Below, piece after piece: positions 49,214-57,786 of a DNA stretch of 64,000 nucleotides. How positions within the stretch are numbered: position 1 is the stretch's first letter; the number at the start of each line of letters is the position of its first letter. Below the pieces are notes generated by a model. It was not told where the DNA came from and searched no databases. It saw only the letters and a list, made by a program, of their open reading frames with translations. The position numbers and the translations under genes were made by a program. Source of the stretch: Streptomyces dengpaensis (GTDB lineage: Bacteria; Actinomycetota; Actinomycetes; Streptomycetales; Streptomycetaceae); NCBI RefSeq assembly GCF_002946835.1, contig NZ_CP026654.1, forward strand, positions 12,610 through 76,609, written 5' to 3'.

Positions 49214-50398
49214 GTGCAAGCAGGGACCGTGCTGGACGGCCGCTACCGGCTGATCGAGCCAGTCGGCGCGGGCGGGTTCGGGCAGGTCTGGCGAGCACAC
49301 GACCCGAGGGTCGACCGCCTGGTGGCGGTCAAGGTCCTCACCAGCGACGGCAGCACGGACCACGACCGGCAGGTGGCCCGGTTCGCCCGCGAGGCCGCGG
49401 TCGCCGGCGGCCTGTCCCATCCGCACATCGTCACCGTGCACGACTTCGGCTCCGCCGTACGCCACGGACGGCCGTACGCGTACCTGGTGATGCAGCTGCT
49501 CCCCGGCAAGTCCCTCAGCGCCGTCCTCGAGGCCGGCCAACTGCCCCTGCCGACGGCCCTGTACGCGGCGTCGTGTGTCGCCGACGCCCTGGACGCCGCG
49601 CACGAGGCGGGCCTCACCCACCGGGACATCAAGCCGTCCAACATCATGGTCCGGGACGACGGCGAGGCAACGGTCGTGGACTTCGGCATCACCAAGGGGA
49701 GCAACGACGCACGGCACGACATCACCACCACCGGCGTCCTGATCGGCACCCCCGCCTACATGGCGCCCGAGGCGCTGTCCGGCTCCTTCGACCACCGCTC
49801 CGACCTGTACTCACTCGGATGCGTGCTCTTCGAGGCGGTCACCGGCCGCCGGCCTTTCACCGGCACGTCCTGGCAGCTGATCAACCAGCACCTCAAAGAG
49901 CCGCCCGCCCTGCTGCGCACCCTGCGCCCGGACGCCCCTGTGGAACTGGAACGGCTGGTCAGCCGCCTCCTGGCCAAGAACCCCGCCCAGCGGCCGGACA
50001 GCGCGGATGAGGTCTATGACCTCCTCGAAGAGATCAACGACAGCTACTTCGGTGACACCCGGCCCATCAGCGCGCCTCCGTCCAGCCGCGGAGCCGACAT
50101 CACGTCCGAGGTCCACCTCCACCCGGACGAAGCCACCGCCGGTGCGGTCATCCCGCTGCGCCTGACCGCCCGCGAGACCTGCCTCGCCTGCGCCCCCCGA
50201 GGGGACGAGACGAGGGTGCTGGCCTGTACCGCGTGCAAGGGGGAGGGCCGGATCGTCCGCGATCAGCGCACCCTCAAGGTCCGTATCCCCGCTGGCGTCA
50301 AGGACGGGCAGAAGGTCCGGCTCAGGGAACTGGGCGCCCCGGGACAGCACGGAGGGGCGCCCGGGGACCTGTACGTCACCGTGCACGTCACCAGCTGA
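49214..50398 (+). CDS. Ser/Thr protein kinase fused to DnaJ C-terminal domain
   Basis: 394 aa, GTG at 49214 with AAGGGGGAG; an earlier in-frame GTG (49181) is less likely. Complete Hanks kinase: GAGGFGQVW (18-26), VAVK (K40), HRDIKPSN (136-143), VVDFG (154-158), GTPAYMAPEAL, DLYSLGCVLFEAVTGRRPF. After about 300 it becomes a DnaJ tail: CLAC and CTACKGEGRIV (half zinc-finger), then RIPAGVKDGQKVRLRELGA and GDLYVTVHV (C-terminal barrel). No J-domain or membrane helix, so a soluble kinase-chaperone hybrid. Confidence 0.88.
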   Translation: MQAGTVLDGRYRLIEPVGAGGFGQVWRAHDPRVDRLVAVKVLTSDGSTDHDRQVARFAREAAVAGGLSHPHIVTVHDFGSAVRHGRPYAYLVMQLLPGKSLSAVLEAGQLPLPTALYAASCVADALDAAHEAGLTHRDIKPSNIMVRDDGEATVVDFGITKGSNDARHDITTTGVLIGTPAYMAPEALSGSFDHRSDLYSLGCVLFEAVTGRRPFTGTSWQLINQHLKEPPALLRTLRPDAPVELERLVSRLLAKNPAQRPDSADEVYDLLEEINDSYFGDTRPISAPPSSRGADITSEVHLHPDEATAGAVIPLRLTARETCLACAPRGDETRVLACTACKGEGRIVRDQRTLKVRIPAGVKDGQKVRLRELGAPGQHGGAPGDLYVTVHVTS

Positions 50399-50422
50399 CC
50401 GAAGGCAGCGGGACGGGATCGG

Positions 50423-50716
50423 CTACTCGCGCTGAGCGACGTCCTCGGGCCTGGGCTGGTACCGGATCTCGTGCGGGTGGCCGCTGTAGTTGACGGTCAC
50501 CGTGTGCTGCAGGACGTCGTCCTCGGCGTCGTAGAAGACCTGCTCAACCACCAGGCAGTGCCGCTCGGTGGAGATGCCGAAGTCCCGCGCCTCCTCGGCG
50601 TTCACGAACCGGGCCATGGAGCCGGTGGCCACCCGCACCGTGCCCGGGGGCGCGTTCGGAGGCAGCACCGGTGTGGCGTCCGGAGGCAGCCAGTCGTTCT
50701 CGTCTTGCTCAGCCAT
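50423..50716 (-). CDS. Hypothetical protein, 97 aa
   Basis: MAEQDENDWLPPDATPVLP, then a beta-rich body (HCLVVEQVFYDAEDDVLQH, TVTVNYSGHPHEIRYQP). Looks like a small GntR-effector or UTRA-like fragment but without support. Two bp downstream of the RHH-like gene. Confidence 0.64.
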   Translation of the reverse strand: MAEQDENDWLPPDATPVLPPNAPPGTVRVATGSMARFVNAEEARDFGISTERHCLVVEQVFYDAEDDVLQHTVTVNYSGHPHEIRYQPRPEDVAQRE

Positions 50717-50718
50717 GA

Positions 50719-50943
50719 CTACCTGTCCTCCGTGAGCTGGTCGACGTCGGTGGGCGGCGCCGCAGCCAGCTCGGGGCGTTCGGGAAAGTCGGTGTCAGGT
50801 CGGCCGACGTACCACTCGATGTAGCGGCGCAGTTCGGCGGAGCGGTCGGTGCTCTTGCGCGCGGTGGCGGTCTCGAAGTCCTTCCACAGCTGGTCGTCGA
50901 CGCCGCGTACGCCGCGCAGTTTCTCCTTGTGCTGATTGGCCAT
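50719..50943 (-). CDS. Small CopG/RHH-like DNA-binding protein
   Basis: 74 aa, ATG at 50943; MANQHKEKLRGVRGVDDQL, KDFETATARKSTDRSAELR and RYIEWYVG fit a ribbon-helix-helix protein. Two palindromes upstream (50960 and 50997) are its likely operators, making it an autorepressor controlling both itself and the divergent gene. Confidence 0.68.
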   Translation of the reverse strand: MANQHKEKLRGVRGVDDQLWKDFETATARKSTDRSAELRRYIEWYVGRPDTDFPERPELAAAPPTDVDQLTEDR

Positions 50944-50959
50944 GAGGGAATCTTCCCCG

Positions 50960-50973
50960 GGTGGTTGACCACC
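50960..50973. promoter_or_regulatory. Operator palindrome 1
   Basis: GGTGGTT-GACCACC, 14 bp, 37 bp from its twin. Confidence 0.7.
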
Positions 50974-50996
50974 CGTCAAGGGTGTGTCACATTGAA

Positions 50997-51010
50997 GGTG
51001 GTTAACCACC
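50997..51010. promoter_or_regulatory. Operator palindrome 2
   Basis: GGTGGTTAACCACC, perfect 14-bp palindrome between the divergent genes at 50943 and 51029. Confidence 0.72.
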
Positions 51011-51028
51011 CAGGATCAGGGAGGATTC

Positions 51029-51778
51029 ATGACACAGCCCACCATCACCCACCGCGCCAACGAGGCGGCCCGCACCGCCGACCGGGAGACCGCTGAGGCC
51101 TTCGCGAACCTGCTGCGGGATCTGCTCGGGGTGACCCCCGACATGCCCCGCTTCCACCAGGGCCGTGACCAGCACCGTCGTGCCGACCAGCTCATCCGCC
51201 GTGCCCGCGAGCGCGTCCAGGGCCAGGTTCCGCTGGAGAGCGACGACGCTGTCGCGGCCGGCTACAGCGCCGCCTGCGCGTGGCACCGGTTCATCTACCT
51301 GGAGAAGGCCACCGGCGCGGCCCTGGAGTACGTGCAGAACCTCACTCCCTGGGCGTTCTGCCAGTTCCTGGGCGACCTGGTGGCGGCCGGCGTGAAGACC
51401 GGCCGCGCGCAGGACAGGTTCTTCTGCGAACTCGCCACCCGCGTGACCACCGCGGCCCGGGTCCGGTCCGAGGCCCCGCCTGCCGAGCGGCTCGCCCAGC
51501 AGCGCACCGAGATCCTGCACCTCGCCGACCGGCCGCACCTGAGCGACCACTTCACGACGATCGCCCCGTACAGCGTGTGGATCACGTACCGCCTGGAGGC
51601 CGGCGCCTCGGAGCACACCTGGGAGGCCGCCGTCTCCGGCTACCGCGTCCTGCCGAACAAGGTCGTCGACATGGACGCGGCCAGCATCACGCTGCGCAGC
51701 ACGAACCCCTTCGACCTGGAGGCCACGCCCGAGTGGCTGACGGACCTGATCGAGAAGTACGCCCCGAGCTCCTGGTAG
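51029..51778 (+). CDS. Hypothetical protein
   Basis: 249 aa, GGGAGG before ATG. Helical N-terminus (AEAFANLLRDLLGVTPDMP, ADQLIRRARERVQGQ) and a beta-rich C-terminus (YSVWITYRLEAGASEHTW). No family. Followed by a very strong terminator. Confidence 0.66.
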   Translation: MTQPTITHRANEAARTADRETAEAFANLLRDLLGVTPDMPRFHQGRDQHRRADQLIRRARERVQGQVPLESDDAVAAGYSAACAWHRFIYLEKATGAALEYVQNLTPWAFCQFLGDLVAAGVKTGRAQDRFFCELATRVTTAARVRSEAPPAERLAQQRTEILHLADRPHLSDHFTTIAPYSVWITYRLEAGASEHTWEAAVSGYRVLPNKVVDMDAASITLRSTNPFDLEATPEWLTDLIEKYAPSSW

Positions 51779-51781
51779 CCC

Positions 51782-51824
51782 CGAACGGCGAACCCCCGGC
51801 CGCGCGCCGGGGGTTCGCCGTTCG
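51782..51824. terminator. 19-bp perfect hairpin
   Basis: Left arm CGAACGGCGAACCCCCGGC, 5-nt loop, exact complement on the right; directly after the gene at 51029. Confidence 0.88.
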
Positions 51825-51860
51825 ACCGACCAACTCGCCCCGGACCAGGGAGACATGACC

Positions 51861-52328
51861 ATGGAACTCGCCTCTTCCGCCGTCGCCGCCGTGATCGCAC
51901 TACTGGCGACCGTGCTGGGTTTCCGTCTGCAGGAGCGGTCCGCCGCCCGCCGTGACGGGGTTGCCCAGCAGGCGCAGCAGCGCGCGGAACTGCGTCAGGT
52001 GTTCGTCCGCTTCCTCGCCCGGCTCGCCGCGATGCGCCGTCTGCAGGGTGATCGCTCCGTATTGCGGGAGGCCGACGCGTCCGAGGCGGAGCAGGCGGCG
52101 GCGAAACAGGCCGCGCTGGAAGCGCGCACCGCCGTGGGCGAGGCCCTGACCGAGCTCCAGCTGATGACCGACGACCCGCACGTCCTGGAGCTCGCCGCCC
52201 GCGTCGTCGACGTCACCTTCACCCTGCACGAGGCCCCCGACCGGGCCGACCGCGACCAGCGGGGCGACCTCGCCCGGGCCGCGCACAACGCATTCGTCGC
52301 CGCAGCCGGCCGTCTCGTACGGGCCTGA
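51861..52328 (+). CDS. Single-pass membrane protein with helical body
   Basis: 155 aa; ATG at 51861 preferred (AGGGAG 8 bases upstream). N-terminal SSAVAAVIALLATVLGF is a membrane anchor; the rest is an Ala/Arg/Glu helix (RAELRQVFVRFLARLAAMR). Unrecognised. Confidence 0.64.
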   Translation: MELASSAVAAVIALLATVLGFRLQERSAARRDGVAQQAQQRAELRQVFVRFLARLAAMRRLQGDRSVLREADASEAEQAAAKQAALEARTAVGEALTELQLMTDDPHVLELAARVVDVTFTLHEAPDRADRDQRGDLARAAHNAFVAAAGRLVRA

Positions 52329-52334
52329 CCTGCC

Positions 52335-52350
52335 GGGGGCGGTTGCCCCC
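52335..52350. terminator. Short hairpin before tap
   Basis: GGGGGC-GGTT-GCCCCC, 6-bp stem, 6 bp past the upstream stop. Confidence 0.6.
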
Positions 52351-52378
52351 GTAGCGGCATGATCAAATAGGCTATGTT

Positions 52379-52413
52379 CGCGATCCGTACGCATTTGGTA
52401 CGCGATCCGTACG
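52379..52413. promoter_or_regulatory. tap promoter direct repeats
   Basis: CGCGATCCGTACG occurs twice, 22 bp apart (52379 and 52401), followed by TATACT (52422-52427) as a likely -10. Two helical turns between copies suggest a dimeric regulator. Confidence 0.62.
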
Positions 52414-52447
52414 GTTCACGCTATACTTGAGAGACAGGAGGTGTTCC

Positions 52448-54703
52448 ATGTCCGAGTTGTTCGACCGAGTCGACGCACTGGTTGCGTCCCGGTCCCCGCT
52501 GCCGCCACCGGCGGAGCGCAAGCGGCTGCGTACCGCGCACGGCCTGACCCTGGATGAGGTCGCGACCGCACTGGAGGTGCGCCGGGCGACCGTCAGCGGC
52601 TGGGAGTCCAGCACCAAGGCGACCGAGCCGCGGGGCAAGGAGCGTGAGGCATACGCCCGTCTGCTCAAGCACCTCGCGGAGCTCTACCCCGCTGATGCCA
52701 ACGCCCCAACACCCGCCCAGGACACGGCCGTTCCCGCGACGTTCGCGAGTGCTCCCGCCCCGGCGCCGGAAGCGCGGACTCTGTCCACAGGTCCAGCCCC
52801 CGAGGCTGCGGCCATGACGACTGAACAGAACACTCCGTCCCGTCCGGCCACCGCTCCGGCCGCCGCGTCGCGTCCGGCGCCCGCCGCCAGGCCGACGTCG
52901 TCGACGTCGCGTCGCCCGGCCTCGAGGAAGGCGGCCCCGGCGAACACCCCGGCCGGTGCCGATCCGCGCTTCACCAACGGTCCGCTCGCCGTCGTGGACG
53001 TCGACGCCGACGGGCAGGCCTTCGCGTACTGCGTCGGCGGCCTGGTCCTGGACGTGCCCGCCAAGTCCCTCCCGTCCCTGGTCGACTGGACGCTGAAGGA
53101 GGCCCTGCTCGGTCAGCCGAAGCTGTCCGGCCCGGGCAAGGACGCCGACCCGCTGATCGTCCTCACCGAGTCCGCGCTGGAGCGCTACGGCCTGCCGGTC
53201 GCCCTCTCCGAGGAAGAGCGGCACGCCGGGCGGATCCCGGAGGGCCACAAGGTCATCAAGCAGCTGGTCCGTGCGGAGTGGCAGCTGACGAAGCGCGGGT
53301 TCGGGCCGTGGGCGCGGATCTACCGCCCGGCCACCGGTTCGGAGCGGGCCTGCGTGCAGCTGTGCATCCCGTCGTGGAACGCGCTCGATCCCCGCAGCTG
53401 GGGCCACGCCGGGCAGTTGGCGCCGGCGGACCTCGCCCGGCTCCTGGGTGTGTACGCGTCCCGGGTGATGACGCCGCGCGGTTCGACCGCCGTCACCAGC
53501 CTGGAGCTGATGACCGGCTTCCACCCGCCGACCCGCGCCTCGGAGCCGGATGCCGACGGCAAGCGGCACTCCGAGCACAACCCCGGCTCGCTGGGGAAGG
53601 ACGCGATCGACCCGATGGACTGGCCGCCGTGCGAGGTCCCCGACGGTCACCCGGTCCTGAAGGATCTGCCGCGCTTCCACACGCGGACCCCGGCGGAGAA
53701 GCTGTTCGAGGAGGCGTACGACTGGGCGCGGCCGTTCACCGACGTCGAATACACCCGTCGGCATCTGGTGGGCATCGACGTGAACATGGCGTTCGCCGCC
53801 GGAGCCAACGGGTTGACCGTCGGTCTCGGTGCGCCGACGCAGGTGAAGGCGCCGGTGTTCGATGCGAAGCTGCCCGGTGCGTGGCTGGTGGACCTCAGCC
53901 ATGTGGACCTGTCGAGGGTGAAGGTCGGCAAGGACAAGTGGGTGGACCTGGACGGCAGTCTGCTGCCGAGCCCCTTCACGCCGTCGGGCGAGCGTCCGAC
54001 GGGTCCGGCCTGGTACGCGACGCCGACCGTGGCGTACGCGGTGGAGCTCGGCTACGACGTCACGCCCATCGAGGCGTGGGTGCGTTACGACTCCGGCCGC
54101 TACCTGGACTCCTGGTACAACCGCCTGCGTGACGCCTTCCTCGCCACCATGGCCGACCTCGGCGTCCATGCGGACACGGACCCGGCCGACTTCCTGACGG
54201 CGATGTCCGGCTGGCGCCAGCGCGACCCGGAGCTGGCGATCGTCGTGGACGCGGTCAAGGGCACCGTGAAGGGCGGCCTGGGCAAGCTGCGCGAGCGGCC
54301 CCGGGGCGAGGGCTGGAAGTCCGGCGAGCCGTGGCGGGCGCTGTCCCGGCCGACGTGGCGGCCGGACATCCGGGCGGCGGTCATCTCCCGTACCCGGATC
54401 AACCTCCACCGCAAGATCGTCAGGCATGCGGCGTTCACCGGGCAGTACCCGGTGGCGATCCTCTCCGACTGCGTCGTGTACGCGGTCGACGGCGAATCAC
54501 CGCTGGACTTCCTGCCCTACAAGGACGGCAAGCCGCTGCCGGGCGGCTTCAAGCTCGGCATCAACCCCGGCCTGGTGAAGTGGGAGGGCACCCAGGAGCT
54601 GCTGTGGGGCGAAGGCGTCCGCGAGCAGTTCAACGCGCCGGAACTCAACCTGGCCCGGTACATCAAGGACGGCACCGTCACCAACGTCGACAACGGGGAG
54701 TAG
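52448..54703 (+). CDS. tap: Telomere-associated protein Tap
   Basis: 751 aa, close to the ~740 of known Tap; ATG chosen after AGGAGGTGTTCC. N-terminal XRE helix-turn-helix (RLRTAHGLTLDEVATALEV, RRATVSGWESSTKATEP). Pro/Ala linker, then the large Tap body (DVDADGQAFAYCVGGLVLD, TRRHLVGIDVNMAFAAGAN, LSHVDLSRVKVGKDKWVDL, YPVAILSDCVVYAVDG). Tap binds the 3' overhang of Streptomyces telomeres and recruits the terminal protein Tpg, whose gene follows 7 bp later. This is direct evidence for a linear replicon. Confidence 0.92.
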   Translation: MSELFDRVDALVASRSPLPPPAERKRLRTAHGLTLDEVATALEVRRATVSGWESSTKATEPRGKEREAYARLLKHLAELYPADANAPTPAQDTAVPATFASAPAPAPEARTLSTGPAPEAAAMTTEQNTPSRPATAPAAASRPAPAARPTSSTSRRPASRKAAPANTPAGADPRFTNGPLAVVDVDADGQAFAYCVGGLVLDVPAKSLPSLVDWTLKEALLGQPKLSGPGKDADPLIVLTESALERYGLPVALSEEERHAGRIPEGHKVIKQLVRAEWQLTKRGFGPWARIYRPATGSERACVQLCIPSWNALDPRSWGHAGQLAPADLARLLGVYASRVMTPRGSTAVTSLELMTGFHPPTRASEPDADGKRHSEHNPGSLGKDAIDPMDWPPCEVPDGHPVLKDLPRFHTRTPAEKLFEEAYDWARPFTDVEYTRRHLVGIDVNMAFAAGANGLTVGLGAPTQVKAPVFDAKLPGAWLVDLSHVDLSRVKVGKDKWVDLDGSLLPSPFTPSGERPTGPAWYATPTVAYAVELGYDVTPIEAWVRYDSGRYLDSWYNRLRDAFLATMADLGVHADTDPADFLTAMSGWRQRDPELAIVVDAVKGTVKGGLGKLRERPRGEGWKSGEPWRALSRPTWRPDIRAAVISRTRINLHRKIVRHAAFTGQYPVAILSDCVVYAVDGESPLDFLPYKDGKPLPGGFKLGINPGLVKWEGTQELLWGEGVREQFNAPELNLARYIKDGTVTNVDNGE

Positions 54704-54710
54704 GTAGGAG

Positions 54711-55268
54711 ATGAGCCTGTTCGGGGACGGCCTGGACGCCGCGGTGCAGAAGGCGTTCACCCGCCCGGCGCCCAAGAGCGCGGGCCCGCAGATGCGCTAC
54801 CTGGTCAAGCAGTTGGGGGGCACCAAGGCGGTCGCTCAGATGCTGCGGGTCTCCCAGCGCACCGTGGAGCGGTACGTGAAGGACCAGATCAAGAAGCCGC
54901 GCGCCGACCTCGCCGCCCGCCTGGAGCGCGAAGTGAAGGCACGGTGGCAGCCGCAGATCCGGGCGAAGGCCCGCGAGAAGGCGGCGACCACCGGCGGCAT
55001 CGTCATCGACACCCGCGCACGCATGGGCTACACCGCGCCGATCGGGTCCACGGACCAGGACCGCATCCGGCACCTGACCATCGCCCTGCCGCCCCGCTAC
55101 GCCGCGCGCCTCTTCGACGCCCAGGAGTCCGGCGCCACCGAGCAGCAGCTGAAGGAGATCGCGGCCGAAGCGCTCAAGGAGGTGTACTTCCAGGACAACG
55201 GCCGCCGCGCCGGCCAGCTGGAGGAGGTGCGCCTCACGGACATCGAGCACTTGGAGTTCGATCTTTAG
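54711..55268 (+). CDS. tpg: Telomere terminal protein Tpg
   Basis: 185 aa, the usual Tpg length. Hallmarks: FTRPAPKSAGPQMRYLVKQ, helix-turn-helix KAVAQMLRVSQRTVERYVK, RWQPQIRAKAREKAATTGG and the C-terminal TIALPPRYAARLFDAQESG. Tpg is covalently linked to the 5' ends and primes end patching with Tap. A strong terminator follows. Confidence 0.93.
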   Translation: MSLFGDGLDAAVQKAFTRPAPKSAGPQMRYLVKQLGGTKAVAQMLRVSQRTVERYVKDQIKKPRADLAARLEREVKARWQPQIRAKAREKAATTGGIVIDTRARMGYTAPIGSTDQDRIRHLTIALPPRYAARLFDAQESGATEQQLKEIAAEALKEVYFQDNGRRAGQLEEVRLTDIEHLEFDL

Positions 55269-55289
55269 AAGCCGTTGCCCGAACAGCCC

Positions 55290-55319
55290 GCGAGCCCGGA
55301 CCGATTGGTCCGGGCTCGC
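55290..55319. terminator. Terminator after tap-tpg
   Basis: 13-bp stem GCGAGCCCGGACC, GATT loop, 21 bp past the tpg stop. Confidence 0.85.
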
Positions 55320-55360
55320 TTGCGTATCCGCTCGGGGGGTCGGTGTGCCCGGGCACCGGC

Positions 55361-56179
55361 TCAGTGCGCCGGGCCGGGCAGGATGCCACGGATGACCAGC
55401 TGCCGCCCGTAGGGAGTGGGCAGGTCCTGCATCTGAACGCCGGTGCGCAGCGGCTTCACCGAGAAGCAGAAGCCCTTGATCGGACCGTGGCAGATGAACC
55501 CCAGCGGCGTGGGGATGCCGATGCCGTCGGGGGAGAGGGTGAAGCCGAGCCCGGCGTAGAAGTCCGTCAGCTCCGGCTCGTGCGTGACGTACAGGATGGC
55601 CGCGCCGAACTTCCCCTGCTCGTGGGCGCCGGCCGCGCGCTCCACGTCGGCCACCAGGGCGCGGGCGATGCCCTTGCCACGCCACGCTTCGACCACCGCG
55701 AGGGAGTCCAGGGTGGCGACCAGTCCAGCAATGATGTGCGCGTTGGGTGACCCCAAGAGCATGGGATGGGTGAACGCCCACGCCGCCGGCAGCGCCATCG
55801 TGCCGCCGACCAGCGCGCCGGATTCGGCCTCCTGCACCGCGCGGACGCGGGTGTACTTGTCGGCGTCGAGGCTCTGGCGGATCGCGGTGGGAAGCTGCCG
55901 CCAGGAGCCATCGGGGTTGTCCGGGTCGGCCAGCCGCATCACGGGCTCCAACGCGGACGCGTCGGCTGGCGTCGCGTCCCGGACCACCACGCCGTCCGGC
56001 AACGCCGGGACGCTCACGGGGATGATCTCCCCTGGCTGCACCGCGACACCGGTCCTGGGGGACGTGGCGGCGTACATGCGCTCGCCCATCACGTTCCCCG
56101 AGAACAAGCGCTCCTCCTCGCGGCGCGCCGGATTCCCCGACCGCCGGGCGCCCTTGCGCGCCCCGTTCCGCTTCCCCAC
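55361..56179 (-). CDS. GNAT-family acetyltransferase
   Basis: 272 aa from GTG at 56179 with GGGGAGG. Very basic start (GKRNGARKGARRSGNPARR). GNAT core at about 140-220: LDSLAVVEAWRGKGIARAL (acetyl-CoA loop RGKGIA) and ILYVTHEPELTDFYAGLGF. Lies between the two tpg genes on the opposite strand. Substrate unknown. Confidence 0.82.
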   Translation of the reverse strand: MGKRNGARKGARRSGNPARREEERLFSGNVMGERMYAATSPRTGVAVQPGEIIPVSVPALPDGVVVRDATPADASALEPVMRLADPDNPDGSWRQLPTAIRQSLDADKYTRVRAVQEAESGALVGGTMALPAAWAFTHPMLLGSPNAHIIAGLVATLDSLAVVEAWRGKGIARALVADVERAAGAHEQGKFGAAILYVTHEPELTDFYAGLGFTLSPDGIGIPTPLGFICHGPIKGFCFSVKPLRTGVQMQDLPTPYGRQLVIRGILPGPAH

Positions 56180-56266
56180 GGCGTTCCTCCCCTTGTCACC
56201 GCAAACCTCCCCCACCCGGCGCCCTCCTAACACCCGGCGCTGGCAGACGACTTGGGGCCGCCGTGC

Positions 56267-56291
56267 CCGGAATCTGTCCACAGGCGATCCG
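56267..56291. promoter_or_regulatory. DnaA-box-like conserved motif, copy 3
   Basis: CCGGAA, TCTGTCCACAGG, CGATCCG; CTGTCCACA differs by one base from TTGTCCACA. 15 bp before the second tpg start. Confidence 0.55.
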
Positions 56292-56306
56292 TGATCCCTA
56301 GGAGAC

Positions 56307-56897
56307 ATGAGCGATCACGAGCAGCAGCAGCCGGCCCCGCGCCGCAACAGCTTCCTGGACGCCCTCAAGCGGGCGGAGCGCAAGGTGTTCACCCGGCCCG
56401 CGCCGAAATCCGCGAAGGCTCAGATCGAATTCCTCTACACGCGGGCCAAGCGGTCGACGAAGGCCCTCGCCGAACAGCTGGGCGTCTCGCCCCGTACCGT
56501 GCAGCGCTACCGCGCCGGGCAGCAGACGAAGCCTCAGAAGAGGCTCCAGGCGGCCCTGGTGGAGGAGACCGAATCCCAGTGGCAACCGCAGGTCAGGGCA
56601 CAGGCGCGGGAGCGCGCGGCGACGACCGGCGGTATGCAGGTGGAGGTCTACGCCTACTTCGGATTCGAGTGCACGGGGAGCTCGGACGACGGCCGCGAGC
56701 GGTTCATCAGCACGTCGATCTCGCCCGTCTACGCCGCTGAGATCCTCCGTCTGCAGGAAGCCGGTGCGACGGAGGAAGACCTGCATCCGGTCGTCGCGGA
56801 GGCCATCACCGAGTCCTATTTCACGGAATGGGGCTCCCGAGCCCAGGGGCTCCGAGCGGATTTCACGCACGTCCGGTCGATAGAGATCGAGTTCTGA
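56307..56897 (+). CDS. Second Tpg-like terminal protein
   Basis: 196 aa. It shares with the first Tpg the strings VFTRPAPKSAKAQIEFLYT, STKALAEQLGVSPRTVQRY and WQPQVRAQARERAATTGG, then AAEILRLQEAGATEEDL. About one third to one half identical by eye. Has its own promoter with a DnaA-box-like motif; no second tap. Could cap one telomere type or replace the first under other conditions. Confidence 0.85.
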   Translation: MSDHEQQQPAPRRNSFLDALKRAERKVFTRPAPKSAKAQIEFLYTRAKRSTKALAEQLGVSPRTVQRYRAGQQTKPQKRLQAALVEETESQWQPQVRAQARERAATTGGMQVEVYAYFGFECTGSSDDGRERFISTSISPVYAAEILRLQEAGATEEDLHPVVAEAITESYFTEWGSRAQGLRADFTHVRSIEIEF

Positions 56898-57000
56898 CCA
56901 CACGGAATTCAGGGCCTGCTATAAACCTTATTCACGGGCCGCCGCACAGCGCTCTGGCGGCGGCCCGCTCCTTACTCCGCACCCCGAATGCGAGGCCCTG

Positions 57001-57786
57001 ATGAGCACCCCCTGGACCCGGCGCAGTGTCCGCCGGCCTCTCGCCGCTCGCGTGGCGGCGCCCCGCGAGCCAGCCGACCCCGCACGCATCGGACGGCGGG
57101 TCGTGCGTCGCCGGGCGACGGGGATGTCGGCGGCCGACGTCGCGTCGGCCCTCGATGACGCCCGCTTCGACGCGCGGCAGGACTCGCGGCACGAGCACCT
57201 GGCCGACGACGAACGCGGTCGCGCGGAACTTGCGGAGTGGGAGCGCATCGGGCAGCTGCTCGCCGACGCGGCCCCGGACGCGGCCTACGACCCCGGCGTC
57301 GACGTCGTCGTCCAGGAGGAGCTCGCCGCCGACGCCGCGGCCGCCGCCGTCCGGGAAGCCGAGCTGCGCGAAGCCCAGCGGATCGCCGCCCGGGCCGATG
57401 AGCTCCAGGCGCTGCGCGAGCTGGGCACGCTGGAGCAGACCGAGCCCCGTGAGGGCGACGAAGCTGTCCGGGACGAACTCACCCGCCGCGCCGGGTCGTA
57501 TGTGCAGCAGGACGTCGACGCGTGGTTCGCCCACGCCCTGGCCGCGCGCCTCGGGCACTACCGTGACCCGGCCGCCCGCGAAGCAGCCGCCGGTCTCCTG
57601 TCTCCGTCGGTCCTTGCCCACGCTGCGCTGCTCGCCGAACTCGCCCGCCTGGTCCCGGCCGCGGACACCGGGCAGCTGGCGTTCGCGGCCCGGCTCGCCA
57701 CCGCTGAACCCGAAGCCGCGGCTTCCCTCGCCGCGTTCCTCACCCGCGCCACCGAGTCGGCCGGCTCCGCGGGGAGCGCGTCATGA
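57001..57786 (+). CDS. Hypothetical Ala/Glu-rich helical protein
   Basis: 261 aa, GAGG before ATG. Basic N-terminus, then long amphipathic helices (AAVREAELREAQRIAARAD). Overlaps the next gene by 4 bp. Unrecognised. Confidence 0.64.
   Translation: MSTPWTRRSVRRPLAARVAAPREPADPARIGRRVVRRRATGMSAADVASALDDARFDARQDSRHEHLADDERGRAELAEWERIGQLLADAAPDAAYDPGVDVVVQEELAADAAAAAVREAELREAQRIAARADELQALRELGTLEQTEPREGDEAVRDELTRRAGSYVQQDVDAWFAHALAARLGHYRDPAAREAAAGLLSPSVLAHAALLAELARLVPAADTGQLAFAARLATAEPEAAASLAAFLTRATESAGSAGSAS

Noticed and set aside
52781-52792. CTGTCCACAGGT inside tap
   Set aside because: Resembles the DnaA-box motif but lacks the CCGGAA and the second half, and lies in a coding linker; probably chance.
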